Part shown: piece after piece, positions 47,941 to 59,465 of the stretch
Numbering within the stretch: the stretch's first letter is position 1
Layout of the letters: each line of letters starts with the position of its first letter
DNA from: Cricetomys ansorgei
Lineage: Eukaryota > Chordata > Mammalia > Rodentia > Nesomyidae
Direction of reading: 5' to 3'
Assembly: GCA_026225945.1 (NCBI GenBank)
Contig: JAMJFZ010003581.1
Span: 5,331,001 to 5,395,000 of the forward strand
Length of the DNA: 64,000 bases
Notes under the pieces: generated by a model
What the model saw: only the letters and a program-made list of their open reading frames with translations
What the model was told of the DNA's origin: nothing
Databases searched by the model: none
Translations under genes and position numbers: made by a program

Positions 47941-47970
<30 letters not shown>
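47845..47970 (+). mobile_element. B3-like SINE with CA tail
   Basis: GCTGCCAAGTCTGATTCACTG and AGTTTGATTCTCAGGACCC are the B-box side of the head, then ATGGACACCTACAAGAGAC and a (CA)n tail at 47941-47968. Confidence 0.7.
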
Positions 47971-47971
<1 letters not shown>

Positions 47972-48021
47972 AAATAAATAAATAGATAGATAGATAGATA
48001 CATAGATAGATACATAGATAC

Positions 48022-48072
<51 letters not shown>
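47941..48072. repeat. Compound (CA)n-(AAAT)n-(GATA/CATA)n microsatellite
   Basis: The SINE tail grades from CA through TAAATAAATAAA into GATA units (47983-48072), with four CATA variants spaced through the first part and a pure run of about ten GATA units at the end. Growth from a SINE tail is a known origin for such tracts. Confidence 0.95.
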
Positions 48073-48073
<1 letters not shown>

Positions 48074-48595
48074 ACTAATAAGCTAACTGTAACTTTTTAA
48101 AAGTGGCTTGTGTAAGTTAAATTATGCTCTCAAGGGTAAGTTACAGACATGCAAAGCAGAGTTCCAATTTAAAATTGGCATCTTGAATTATCAATAAGTA
48201 GAATAAAAAGAGTTTTAGATCCAAGTCAGTAGATGATGAATGACCTTTCTGAAATGTATTGCATACTGACTAAAGTTACAGAATTTCACTATATATTACT
48301 CTTGTTGCATACAAATTAAAAAATAAAGAAAAATACTTGTAACAATGGCTTCAAAATAAGAGTTGCCATTTTTGCAGCAATTCCATGAAATGATTTTAGA
48401 ATAATTGCTCTTAAAAATAACCACCTATTTATAATGATTCAACAAAGGTTTGCATAGATTAAAATTAGAGTGTGATTATAGAACTGTTTAACTTGGTCAT
48501 CACTTAGCTGTCTCAGGCATACCACTGGTTGAAAAAAAAGTTATAGATTAATATTTACCACAGACAGTTGTATTTAATGGAATAGATGAAATTTC
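48073..48595. other. Unannotated AT-rich sequence
   Basis: Nothing recognised. Confidence 0.45.
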
Positions 48596-48895
48596 ATGGG
48601 CTAGTGACATAATTCAATAGTTACATCCTGCCATAAGAACGTGAGGAATTATGATTAGGTCCCCAGAAACCCATGTAAATGCTAGGTGGGCATCATGGCC
48701 TCAGATACAGAGCATCAATCCTTTCAGCAAGCTGGCTGGCAAGACTAAGCATGTCACTGAGTTTGACTGAGAAGCCCTGACTCAAGGAAAAAGGTGGAAG
48801 AACTATGGAGGGTGAGTGTTGACATTCACACACACTCACGCCCACACACATGTATACCACACAGACACTCACGGAAAATGGAAAGTAGACTGGGA
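48596..48895 (+). mobile_element. B4/B3-type SINE, diverged
   Basis: CATCCTGCCATAAGAACGTGAGG, TCCCCAGAAACCCATGTAAATGC, GCCCTGACTCAAGGAAAAAGG and CATTCACACACACTCACGCCC follow the order of a B4-type composite SINE (tRNA-like head, B1-like body, CA-rich tail). Confidence 0.6.
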
Positions 48896-49040
48896 ATTTT
48901 AGAGAGCATGAAAATTTAAAGCTTCACACATTTAAAATTTACTAGAAATGTTTTATTTCCAGTCTTAATGGAATGAGTGAGCTTGCAGCTGCACATGTGT
49001 CCTGGAAATACCTGTAAAAACAGAGTGCTGCTGCTGGGGC

Positions 49041-49070
49041 TGATGATGATGATGATGATGATGGTGATGT
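49041..49070. repeat. (GAT)n trinucleotide repeat
   Basis: Eight to ten GAT units with one GGT interruption. The Met-rich open frame over it is an artefact. Confidence 0.9.
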
Positions 49071-49598
49071 TTATGCTAGTAAAGCAGGAGGAAGTTTTTA
49101 AAGTACCACTGCTTCAAACACCTTTGTATGTAGATTATCCTCCTGCTTCATCATTTACACAGCTGTAGCCACACACCCTACGAGTAAAGTTCTCTGAAAA
49201 TCTGCATTAAACAGATAAGTAAATGAAAGATCCCAAAGTAAGTTTGCAGGGTTACTAATGATACTAACTTATTTCCATATTTGACACCTGGCACTCTGGA
49301 TTTTGTAGCTTACACTGTTAACCTTTCTGTCGTTACATAACTAAACTTCAAAGTGACTTTCAAAACCAGGTTTAACACTAATCAGAAAATAACCTGGTAT
49401 TGCTACGAGTGGGGATTGATGTCAGCCTCTTTCGTGGGCAACAGTAAATCCATGTGTGATTCTCATGACAAAGCTGGTTTTTTATCACATGGGAAAGAGG
49501 TGTTAAAATAATATTTATTACCCTATTTCATGTCCCTACTTAAAATGTATTTCCTTTTGCCTAATTAATTTTTAATATTAATATTTTCTTGAGGCCAA
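49071..49598. other. Unannotated sequence
   Basis: Nothing recognised. Confidence 0.4.
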
Positions 49599-49599
49599 A

Positions 49600-49960
49600 G
49601 TCTAGGCCCTGTTAATAACCTGGCAAGGTTGGGAGACTTCCCTTTGCCCTATCCCTTCCTGAGCATCTTTAGGCAGTTAGCAGTTGTTGAGGGAAGGATT
49701 TTCTCAATGGTGCAGTTCGTGAGAGGATGTGTATGCTCATGTATACAACCACTTACCCATCCTCCTCTTAGCAACTTCAATAAAATTCATTGGGTAACAA
49801 AAAGGAACCATTGTAAGTACAAAAAGAAGATGAGTTGGGAAGAAGGAATCGATTAGTGTGGGTGGAAGGGAGATAAGAGGGTTTGAAGGGATATAATAAA
49901 AATGTATTACAGACAGGTATGAAAGTGTCATAGGGCTGAAACCAAGTATTATGTATGAAT
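49600..49960 (+). mobile_element. L1 Lx-type 3' end
   Basis: GGCAGTTAGCAGTTGTTGAG, GGTGCAGTTCGTGAGAGG, then a patch like CAATAAAATTCATTGGGTAAC and the terminal ACAGACAGGTATGAAAGTG. This is the sense version of the UTR found antisense at 9.2 and 24.95 kb, ending at the conserved GTATGAAA motif. Heavily 5'-truncated. Confidence 0.6.
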
Positions 49961-51849
49961 AATATTTGCTGATGAAGACCTTTTAACAAAACAGATTTTG
50001 GATGGCTTATAAGTCAGTAACCATTGAACAGATAGAACACTCAACTTGAAAAAGAACTTTTATGGAATAGTCCATTTTGTCATTATAAATATGTTTTTCT
50101 TTTAACGTTCACAAGCCAAAAAATTTAACCCACATTTGATTTTATGAAAGAAATTATAATTTTGTATATGCCATATGTGAATCATACTTGGCACCACAGG
50201 ACAGAATTTTAATTGCTTTGTAAATGACCTTGATTCAAGCCGCTTTTGAGATTATGTGGTACATTTATCTGAAAACAAGCACGTTTGCAGTATTTTTTAT
50301 TATCTTTAAATTTAACTGTTTTTCAATTATTTTTCAATATTATTTTTCAATATAATCCAATTTAGAATTAGTAATTAGGTTTTTTTTCTAATTTAATCTA
50401 TTGTAAAATGGATATTCAATTCTCTTAGCACTTTTTGAACCATGGGAATCACCAGCTAGGATGTTGCTACTCAGAACCATCAGAGGGTAATGTCATTTTA
50501 CATAGAAACAGACCCATCATTTTGCAAATTAAATTCTTCCAGAGATTTCTGAATAAACAGAAGTGGAAAGTCCCTTCCTGCCCATGTTTGTTATTTAAAA
50601 TATTATTTCATCAACATTGAAAATCAATTTTCCTAAGGCTCTTAAACCAAACAAAATTACTACGTGCTTTCATGCTAATTCCACAAGAGGAAGAGTGTAA
50701 GTTCAAGGCACGCTCTTTGAGGGCTTTAATCTTGTCTTTTTATTTTTGAATTTATGCATCAGTTGGCAATCACTTCATAGAAAACAAATCTAATTTTCTT
50801 TAAAAATGCAAATAACTGCACACTGTAGGATGTAGAGAGGTTAGTCCTATTTAAAATACATGAACATTTCTGACACATTATTATTACTAAAACCTTCATG
50901 GAATTTATATAATTTTACAAAAACTATGCACGGAGAGAAATGACGACAGATTTGGGATCAGGAGACAGATTTCCAAACAGTGTTCATTGCGATCCAATTT
51001 TGTTCTCTTTGGCAAGTAATTAATCCACCTGAGAATCAAATCTGTTATCAGAAAACGAGAATATTAATATATGTCTTCTCTCACAGAGCACTACATAGAT
51101 TATATGGCTAATATATATATAGTAGTTTTGATTATAAACAATGTGTACAGACATTGGTCACAATTAAATCCTTGTTTCTGATATTACTTCATATCCTGGG
51201 AAATCATTCAAAACAGCCTAATAGCAGAAGCAGAGTTTTAGGTGTGATATCTGCAAAATATTTTTCCAATGATGCCAGTACTTTTGGGATAATAACTTTT
51301 AGTTATTCCATAGATTTAAGTAACAAATTTCTCTCAACTCTCAAAATAGAGAGAAAACAATGAAAGGATGTAAATGTGCGGTAAAAACGATCATATAAAA
51401 ATATGAATTTTAAGTCTTTGAAATTATCTTCATATAATTAATAGAAAGGACAAATCATAATTTCATTTGTCTATGCACCGTTTTAACTTGTATTTCCCTT
51501 TATTCGCTCTGTGTTTATAACCTTCACTATCAACTAAGCCCTTTGCCTACTTTAAAAACACCCAAATTCCACTATCTCTGCAGTTCCTGGGAAATGGAAT
51601 AACTTTCAATTTATAACATAAATTTGAGTCAGAAGGTATTTGCTCATACCAAAGATAAAGTTGTTTAAGGCTTATATCTTTATATATCATTAAATTTGGA
51701 TATCAGGGATTATTCCCATTAATCATCCTCTTTCCACTCTTCCCAGTCATTGTTTACTTTATACCCAAGACCATCCAGAATAAATGAATGCTACTCCTAC
51801 TAGTGAAAAATATAGATCTAACCTTCTAACTGGCAAAAGCAAAGAAAAT
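49961..51849. other. Unannotated AT-rich sequence
   Basis: No gene or repeat recognised over about 1.9 kb. Frames are at most 69 codons. A TTTTTCAATATTAT duplication lies near 50330-50350. Confidence 0.45.
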
Positions 51850-52500
51850 AATACAAAGATTCTTGACAGTCAGAATTTTGCCTTTATTTGCAAATTCTTA
51901 TTGTGTGACTGAAAACATTATGAATTCTAGTCAACCAAGAATATTGTCTGGTGCTGTCTAGAGAAGACCAGCAAAGTTGAGCATCAAGAGGTATTATTCT
52001 CTTTAAGAGCTCATTAGGAGTAGCTAATGAATAGGCAGAAAGAACAAACCAAGAGACTGAAGATAAAACGTAGAGGGCACACTGATGATATGTATTCATC
52101 TCTGGGATTGTTTCTGTGGTGAAGAAATGAGCTGCAATATTGAAAGAGTTTTTATTTAGGAAACACTGGCAGACATCTGGTGGGCGCATGTGAGGGATGT
52201 AGTGAGGAGAGGGGGTGTTTTGTGATTTTTTTCTTGGCAGCTGTGCTTTGTTCTGTAGGCACTATTTTGGAGCATTGCAATCTGCTGTTGTATTAGGTCT
52301 GTCTCTTTGTCATTAGAATCTTCCATAGCAGTGTGCACATGCAGCTGCTTCAGAACCACCTTCATAACTTCATCTGGTACATGCTCCATTAAGTGTCCTA
52401 TTTTCATGGCATCTTTGTATGGTTCCAAAAGTTGGGAAAGCGATATAGGACAACTCAAAGTTGAAGATATCCTAAGTGATACAGTCATAAATTAAGACTC
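51850..52500 (-). pseudogene. Candidate processed pseudogene (unidentified parent)
   Basis: A 110-codon minus frame (52156-52488) has a protein-like central part: LLEPYKDAMKIGHLMEHVPD, then EVMKVVLKQL and an acidic, glutamine-rich stretch EDSNDKETDLIQQQIAMLQ suggestive of a coiled coil. A second 101-codon frame (51884-52189) overlaps it in another frame. The minus strand then ends in an AAATAAAGGC signal near 51885, as a mature mRNA 3' end would. There is no poly-A run or target duplication to confirm it. I cannot name the parent; it could also be a chance frame in unique DNA. Confidence 0.35.
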
Positions 52501-52599
52501 AGGGTCATTTAGTTGCTTCGATCATGTTTCTGCCTTCTGTTGGTTCCAGAAGCCTACACACACCAAAATCCCTCCAAAATATAGAACTACATATCTGCA

Positions 52600-53035
52600 A
52601 TACTTACATAAACCAAAGCTAAGTAAAATTACATTTCATACAAGAGATTCTCTCAAAGGAGACTCTATGCAGATTAAAGTTAGATGAAATAAAACCAAAG
52701 AAACCAGAATAGGACAAAGCACACAAACAGGAGAAAAAAATAGCCAAAGAAAAAGATCAAGAAACATATACAGACTTGGAGACACACAGATTCTTTCTTA
52801 CACACAAAAATCCCACAAAAACCCAAAATTAGAGACCATAATACATACACGAAGGACATGCAATTAAAAAAATCCCTGACCAAGAATTATGAGACAAAGG
52901 ACCTCCAAAAATGCCATTGCGTTCATTTTGTGTTGGCCATCTACTGCTGGGCATTGTACCTTGAGAACGCTTTGTACACTCAGTGAGGCTCTGTAGGAAA
53001 AAACTAATTTTTCATTTGCAAGCGGTTATAAGTTT
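52600..53035 (+). mobile_element. L1-like 3' UTR fragment (A-rich)
   Basis: An A/C-rich stretch followed by TGTGTTGGCCATCTACTGCTG, GGCATTGTACC and CATTTGCAAGCGGTTATAAG aligns with 54590-54720 (TTATGTGCTGGCCATCTGCTG...CATTTGCAAGCAGTTATA). Both are the same L1 3' UTR family in the same orientation. Confidence 0.55.
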
Positions 53036-54435
53036 GAGATTGTTCCTAGCTTAGAGTTTCTGAAGGATTGTCTGCATACTAGGCTATGAAGAAAGAAAAT
53101 TCTTGTCTTTTCCATTAGAGGTGTAGGAAACTGGAACGTTCTTCGTTTTCTGAGCCGACGACCTAACAATCATTTGCAGATCTTTCCATCCAAGACACCT
53201 CAACCCCAGTCTCAAGTCTCTTAGGGTTCACTGGCATATGCATTATCTGTACCACCAGCTGCATTAGTTGGAAGTGCTCTCACTTTATTTTTCTGCCTGG
53301 ATATTACTGTTCTCTCCTCTTTAGGACTAAAAGATACTGTCAGCTTTCACTGCAGATCAGAGCTTCGTGGCTCTTTATTATTTCAAGTAGTCTCTCCAAC
53401 ATTTTTATTGATTTATTCTGTTTTCACATTGAACTCTAAGGGTGGTATCTTCCTGGTAGTACTAAACCACAAACACTTCAAAACTCTATGCTGTTTCTTC
53501 TTATACTTGTGACAGTAATCGTTACTTTACTAAAGTGTCTTAAATATCTCCACCTGAGGCAATATACTGTTCTTATACAACCTCAAATGGAAAAAGAAAT
53601 AGAACAAAAGAAACAACAACAAGCATTTAATTTGGGACACACAGAACCTGCATGTTGCAATCTACGATGATCTAGCTGAATTTTAAAGCAAACATAAAAG
53701 AGGCACACAGGAACATTGCGTTGTGGGACTAGAAAGATGCCATGTAGAATTCTGCGTTGATCCAGATGTGATTCCTTTTCCTACAGAATTCTTTTGTGAA
53801 CTCTGAACTGCCTCTCTTTCAGTGCCAGCTCTGCAGTGTGTGCTCTCCTGGGCACTTACTCTTAGTTGGGGATCATAAAGAGTCAAGCTGGAGGTTTTTA
53901 TTTCCTGTGGAGTTTCACAGTTTGTGGTTTCCACCTTGCAACATGTTCGTTTAGGCAATGTGCCATGGCATAGCTGAAGGTAAGGACAAAGCTATTCAGT
54001 GGTTCTGAAGCTGGGTCACAACTATTTTGATTACAAATGTTTCTAGCATGTTTTGTGTAGTCAAGTATCATGATTGGCAACTTTTGAGAACATTCAGCAA
54101 GTAATTGCTGTTATTGTTGGGTCACAGGAAATAAATATATTTTAATATTTAGAATACTATAAATTTGCACTGACAGGAAATGCTATTATCATAAAATTCA
54201 GTTTTTCTAATAGTCATAGGTATATTTCAATCTGCTTTCAACAGATGACCAAAAATTAAAATTAATATGATAGCATTTGCTTTTCCACAAAAATCCTACA
54301 AGTTTTGTAGACTTTCTAACAGAATAACCAGTGAAGATGTTTTAAGTTCCTTGGTTTTCTTTATTTCTTGTTTTTATTTTAACTTTTATACCCAACCAAC
54401 TTCTTGCCTTTTCTTTCTTTCTCTCTCTCTTTATA
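53036..54435. other. Unannotated sequence
   Basis: It may contain further decayed L1 after 53035, but I could not align it. Minus-strand frames of 91 codons (53683-53958) and 60 codons (53898-54080) overlap each other in different frames and are unrecognised. Confidence 0.35.
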
Positions 54436-54439
54436 AAAC

Positions 54440-55325
54440 AAGCAGGCAAGCAAGAAAACCAAACAAACCAAAACACAAGACCATGCGTACACACAAGACA
54501 AAACCCCCAAAACCACAAAACCTAATATATAAGCAAAATTCCAATAACACAAAAAAATGCCCAAATAAAGCAATATGAGGAAAATGTTTATAAAAATACC
54601 ACTGAGTTTGTTATGTGCTGGCCATCTGCTGCCAGCCAAGGGGCCTAGCCTTAAATGTAGTTAATAAATCCAGTTAGATTTCACTGCAGAGGCTATTTCT
54701 CATTTGCAAGCAGTTATATTTTGCAGATAGGCTCTTGGTTAGTGGTGGTAGCACCTTTCCCTTTCCCCATTTCAGCTAGTACCTTGTCTGGCTTGAACTG
54801 TGTAGGCCCTGTGCATGTTGTTACAGAGTCTGTGAATTCATATGTGTATCAGTCCTGTTGTTTCCGGAAGACACTGTTTCCTTGGAGTTGTCCATCCCCT
54901 CTGGCCTTTGCTATCTTTCTGCCTCCTCTTCTGCATATTACTAAGGCTATTGGTTGCTCTCCACACACTGCTGGTAAGACCCTATTGCTGAAAATAACAC
55001 ATATATCATTGAACATGGGGGAGTTCAATGAGATATGTAGTCTGTGGTGCCTAAATAGAGGTGTAACCCCTATTGACTAGTGTTCATGGTACTGTAAGGT
55101 ACTGTGCATACCACCAGAGGAGAAAAGTAAACATCCTCCTAGCTACGAACCCTGGAATCAATAACGGCTACATGCCTGCAAGATATGCTAACACAACTGT
55201 GGCACAAATATCTTGGGAGTAACCAACTACTCTCTTATTTGATTTAAGGCCCTTTCCAAAGAGAAGGAACCCATACTTTACATTCCTCATGTGGTCAAGC
55301 ACCTGAGGCTGGCATTTTCTTAAGC
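54440..55325 (+). mobile_element. L1 3' UTR, long fragment
   Basis: After the A-rich start come ATGTGCTGGCCATCTGCTGCC, GCTCTTGGTTAGTGGTGG, CTTGTCTGGCTTGAACTG, TCATATGTGTATCAGTCCTG, ACCAGAGGAGAAAAGTAAAC and GCCTGCAAGATATGCTAAC. This is the upstream part of the UTR family whose downstream part is at 24122-24945. The 119-codon plus frame 54721-55080 is UTR sequence. Confidence 0.65.
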
Positions 55326-55889
55326 ATACTGTTTTTTATTTTGCTTTGTTTTGTTTTCCTGCAATCACCTTTAAACTCTACAATCTCATTACTCTTCTCT
55401 TCTTCACAAATATGACCATAATACATCTTATTCATGTATTCTGATTTATATATGCATAAAATTTTAAAGAATGAATTAGAAGTAGCATATGAACTCAAGA
55501 AGTATAAGGTGAACTACTGAATGATTTGGGGAACTGCCTCAGAAATGTGTTGTTCTCAATACTAGTAGGAGTGCTTGCTTCTCTAGCAAAGCTGTACACC
55601 ACAGAGACCTTCTTGGGGTCTCATGGAGAATCTTTGGGCAGCATTGTTGGCTTTGTATATTTTAATTTAAAATAGAAGGAATTATTTTAGTGTACTAGCT
55701 ATTTCACAAGCCTGTAAGTTTTAAATAATCTGTTTTTAATTAACGTGAGTCTGTAGAATAATGTCCCACAGCCCTAGAGAGTCTCTAAAAAATTGATTTT
55801 AGAGAATCAAATTAAATAAATTTGGAATGGAAACGAGATCCATGGATTTCTTACGAATTTTATTCCTAACAAGCTGTGGGTCTTGGATT
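55326..55889. other. Unannotated AT-rich sequence
   Basis: Nothing recognised. Confidence 0.4.
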
Positions 55890-56200
55890 CATGTTTACTA
55901 TTATTTTTTTAATGTTTTTAATTGAAATAGAAATAAACCACTCTCCCCTTCCCTTCCTCCACCTTCTTCCAGCTATCCTCCCTCAAATATGCCCCATATG
56001 TCCCTCACCCTCAAATGAAGGACATGAATGATTCTTAACTATCTGCTAAACCTTATCTTCATACCCACAGATAAGTATAGCTACACCCTTATCACAAAGC
56101 TTCTATTTACAACAAATAGAGATTATACAGAAAGCCACAACTGGACATCATGCAGAGATCAATGAATCCTGGAGAGCCCAGCCCCCAAAGGTAAAGTTAC
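55890..56200 (+). mobile_element. L1 3' UTR fragments
   Basis: 55900-56010 (TTTAATTGAAATAGAAATAAAC, CCTTCCCTTCCTCCACC) resembles antisense L1 3' sequence. 56035-56190 (CTATCTGCTAAACC, CTTCATACCCACAGATAAG, AGAAAGCCACAACTGGACATC) resembles the sense strand of another Lx-type UTR. Two fragments may be joined here. Confidence 0.45.
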
Positions 56201-56718
56201 CATTATTTTTATATCTCACTACCCACATTTTTCTAAGAAAGATGGATTAGACATATCTTTTGAAGATTCAGTCATGGGTTGCTTTATTATACATGGGTCT
56301 TAGTATTACTTGCTCCATGAACAGAAGTAACTAACAATATTCTCCAGAGTAGAATGTCTTCCTGGCTTTCTCCAGACTCTATGACAAATGGCTTTCAACA
56401 AAGTTCATTCACTGTGTATTAAGACATTTTCATTTGATCTTACATTAGATCTTGGTGATATATAATTTGCTTATAAATATTATAATATTTCTCAATAACT
56501 AGTTTTAATAACTATATATGATATAATGTGAAGGATCATTTCAGAAAATATTCTTTTTTTTAACCATATTAACATTTATAAAAAGAAAAATGCTTTAGTA
56601 GCATAGAACTTGGGTTTAATGGACACAACATACTGAGATCAATCTCTAGTGCCCACAAGGAAAAGACCAAAAAATTAATGAATAAATAATTGAAATAATA
56701 TTTCTTTTTACAAAAAAG
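56201..56718. other. Unannotated AT-rich sequence
   Basis: A possible SINE scrap (GAACTTGGGTTTAATGG...ATCTCTAGTGCCCAC) at 56605-56658 is too weak to name. Confidence 0.35.
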
Positions 56719-56876
56719 AAATATATACATATATATACATACACACACACATATGCATATATATGTATACACATATATGTATTATATATACATATATACA
56801 TGTATGTACATGTATATATATATATGTACATGTGTGTATATATATATATATACACACACACATACATACATACACA
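56719..56876. repeat. Alternating TA/CA/TG purine-pyrimidine tract
   Basis: About 158 bases of nearly pure alternating purine-pyrimidine sequence (ATATAC, ACACAC, TGTATG blocks) with several self-complementary ATATATGTA/TACATATAT pairs. Tyr/Ile/His-rich frames on the minus strand are artefacts. Confidence 0.93.
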
Positions 56877-57487
56877 GGTCCATGGAAAAAAACCTTCTGA
56901 TATTCACTATTGCATAATTTATTCACATATTTTCTTCCATATTGGTATCTGGATCTGACCCTGCTTGTTAACTTTTGAATTGGTAAACTGTGAAAATACT
57001 TTCAAAATAAAGCTTGCTCACCAACATGATGGATGAATAGAACAGAACTCACTTGGCTATAAAATAACAGTAAAAGAACACACACATGCACAGTACAAGC
57101 AAAGTGCTTGGGAAATAACACTAAGCTGGTCACTGATTTGGGGCAAAAATAGAAAAAAAAATCACTGTTCATACAATTAATTTTGTATACTAGTAATGCT
57201 TATCAAATTTAGGACTAGATATTCTTGGATTAAAAAATTTGAATTATAATGGTAATTCTTCAACACATTATTAAACATGCATAAGAATTATCATTTAATA
57301 AATGATTTAATAAAAGGTCTACACATATTTTACACAGACTCTTTGAGGATTTATGAGGATCACTACATGTAAATCACAACAGTGCCTGAAACATTTTAAC
57401 AACATAGTAAAAAAAGTATTGCAATTTTTCTCTTGATATCAGATTTAAGGGAAATACACAGACTGAATGAATGAGTGTTTCTGTACT
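56877..57487. other. Unannotated AT-rich sequence
   Basis: Nothing recognised. Confidence 0.4.
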
Positions 57488-57794
57488 TGTTAGGCTACTG
57501 TGGCTCACCACGAGGGACAGGGAGGCATTTTCATAGACTCAAACCCTGCCAGACCTCAGCAAAGGGAATCACCACCATGGCAAGCACCAACCTGGACAGT
57601 GGAACCCTGAGTGTCTGAGCTCAGTTGTTTTTATTGATTCAGAACTCCCCAGGTGCAGATCATAAGCAATCAACTTCCTCCACAGAAATCCAACACCTGC
57701 AGACAATACAAATGCCAAGGCCTATGCATCACTTTTCCCAACAATGCACAAAAACAATTATTTTAAACACAACTAAAAATAAACTTCCCCAACA
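57488..57794 (-). mobile_element. Third copy of the 1.3-kb LTR (solo or orphan LTR)
   Basis: On the minus strand it starts TGTTGGGGAAGTTTATTTTTAG and carries GGCCTTGGCATTTGTATTG, an ATCAATAAAAAC signal and CCTTTGCTGAGGTCTGGC, and ends near CCTAACA. These align in order with 1268-1583 and 2623-2957. No 6-bp duplication was found around these boundaries and no clear interior follows it, so it is a solo LTR with decayed flanks or a truncated element. Confidence 0.8.
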
Positions 57795-58374
57795 TTTTTC
57801 CATTGATTGCATGGCTTCAGAGGAAGGGAAAAGAAATAGAGGTCAGAGAATTTTGTTCTTCTGTAGTAAGAAAGCCCCAAGGGAAGAGTAAATAAAATGG
57901 ACTGGACATGAGAGAGTTAGAACCTAACAGAGATGTACAATGCATATGGGATCCCTACAACCACTGTTGTTAAACTCAGAATTATAAACAGCTTCTAACG
58001 CAAAGAATTGCTACATAAAACGAGACCCTACTTTACTAATTGGAAAAAAAATCAAGCACTGTTATGTTGTGGACAGGTAGGTCAGTTTATCTGGAAGTAT
58101 GATGTAGAATTGTCAAGAATTCTTTGCCAATTACTGCAAACAATGGTCTGTTAGTTACATATCAATTTGCATTTATGAAAGATTTTTGGGAAAACACAAA
58201 TTGCCCATTGAGACTCCAATTTCCCTAGATGCCAGAATTTCAGTGATCTTTCTCCTTAAAGGATGTTTTCTAAATAAATATTTAGATATTGTGATAGCCT
58301 TAGAACACCTGCTTGTCTGAATAATGTTGCATTGTTATAAAAAGACAGGAAAAATAGTGAAGATCAATCTGAAG
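57795..58374. other. Unannotated AT-rich sequence
   Basis: Nothing recognised; could hold decayed interior of the LTR element to its left. Confidence 0.4.
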
Positions 58375-59465
58375 TGTTGAGAGCCATATTACCCAGTCTA
58401 TTGAAACTTCAGCTTGACAAGGATCCTAGGCCACCGTTGTTGGGAAATTGAAATCTCTTAACTGCTTTGCCCCTTTCTTATCTTTACTGTACAGTGACAC
58501 ATCAATAATAATTTCTCATCAATAATAAGGTCTCCATAGCCTAATAGTAATATCCAAATTAATCCCGGAGCCGGCCACTGCTGGCTGGAATGGAACATGG
58601 CCATGCTATTCAAAAGCAAATTGTAATCACCTCTGGCTTCCAAGTCCTGGCATGTGAGAGCTGCCCAGGTTTATTGCAGATACATCATAAAACTATTCCT
58701 AGAGTAAACACTGATCTTCCCAGAAAAAGATAAGCCTTAATAGATAGAACTCAAAGAGCTTAGTTAGAAAGTTAGTGAACCTGGATAAACAAGCAGATAG
58801 TTAGCCCTTCACTAATGAAGAATATAGCAAGCCTGAACCAACTTAAAAGTAAACATACCCAGGACTTAAAGAGAAAAATAGCCTTCAACCTAGCCAGGCC
58901 ACAAGATAAGACTAGAAATTTGGAGCTTTGACCCAGAAGAATAAATATGTATCAAAGAACTAAAAAAACATAAAATCCTCCTCTGGCACCTTCATGACAC
59001 CCTGAACTATCCTGTGCAAGGCAAATGACAATATAATTCAATCAGCAGTGACATCTCAACCATCCACTAATTGGTCATTGTATCATTTACTCTCTGATGA
59101 TAATTCAGAAACCTTGAAGCCCGCAGCTGTAAGGAGGAAAGATACATTCGCATTGGTTCCCTTTAATGTATGCCTGAGACCTACATTCCTTATAGAAGCA
59201 TCCCTACAGTTTGCTACTTAAGATACAGAAAAAGTCGTGGAAGAAGAGTCAGACAGACAGGAGAGATGAGGCGAGTGAACTAACTGAGAATAGATTGTAT
59301 GACCTAGAGAACTGAATTACTAGTTTAGAGAAACTTTGTATTATTCCTTTAATGTGCACATTGTTATTTTCTTTGATTTTACTCTTTATTTTTCTTTATC
59401 TTTCTTTATTTTACTATTAAAGAAAACTCTTCTGCGTGTCATAATCATCATAAGGTATATTCTAT
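58375..59465 (+). mobile_element. Candidate class II ERV LTR
   Basis: It begins TGTTGAGAGCCATATTACCC and has GACAAGGATCCTAGGCCACC, GTACAGTGACACATC, and CTTCCCAGAAAAAGATAAGCC. Near the right end it shows a T-rich stretch with TATTAAAGAAAACTC and TTCTGCGTGTCATAATC, like the R-U5 region of ERVK-type LTRs. No target duplication or second LTR was found. Orientation and family are inferred from the TGTTGAG start and the late polyadenylation-like region. Confidence 0.45.

Noticed and set aside
47983..48072. CRISPR-like regular repeat spacing in the GATA/CATA block
   Set aside because: It is a simple tetranucleotide microsatellite with no spacers, in a mammalian genome.
54721..55080. 119-codon plus-strand frame
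   Set aside because: Lies within an L1 3' UTR; no similarity to ORF2.
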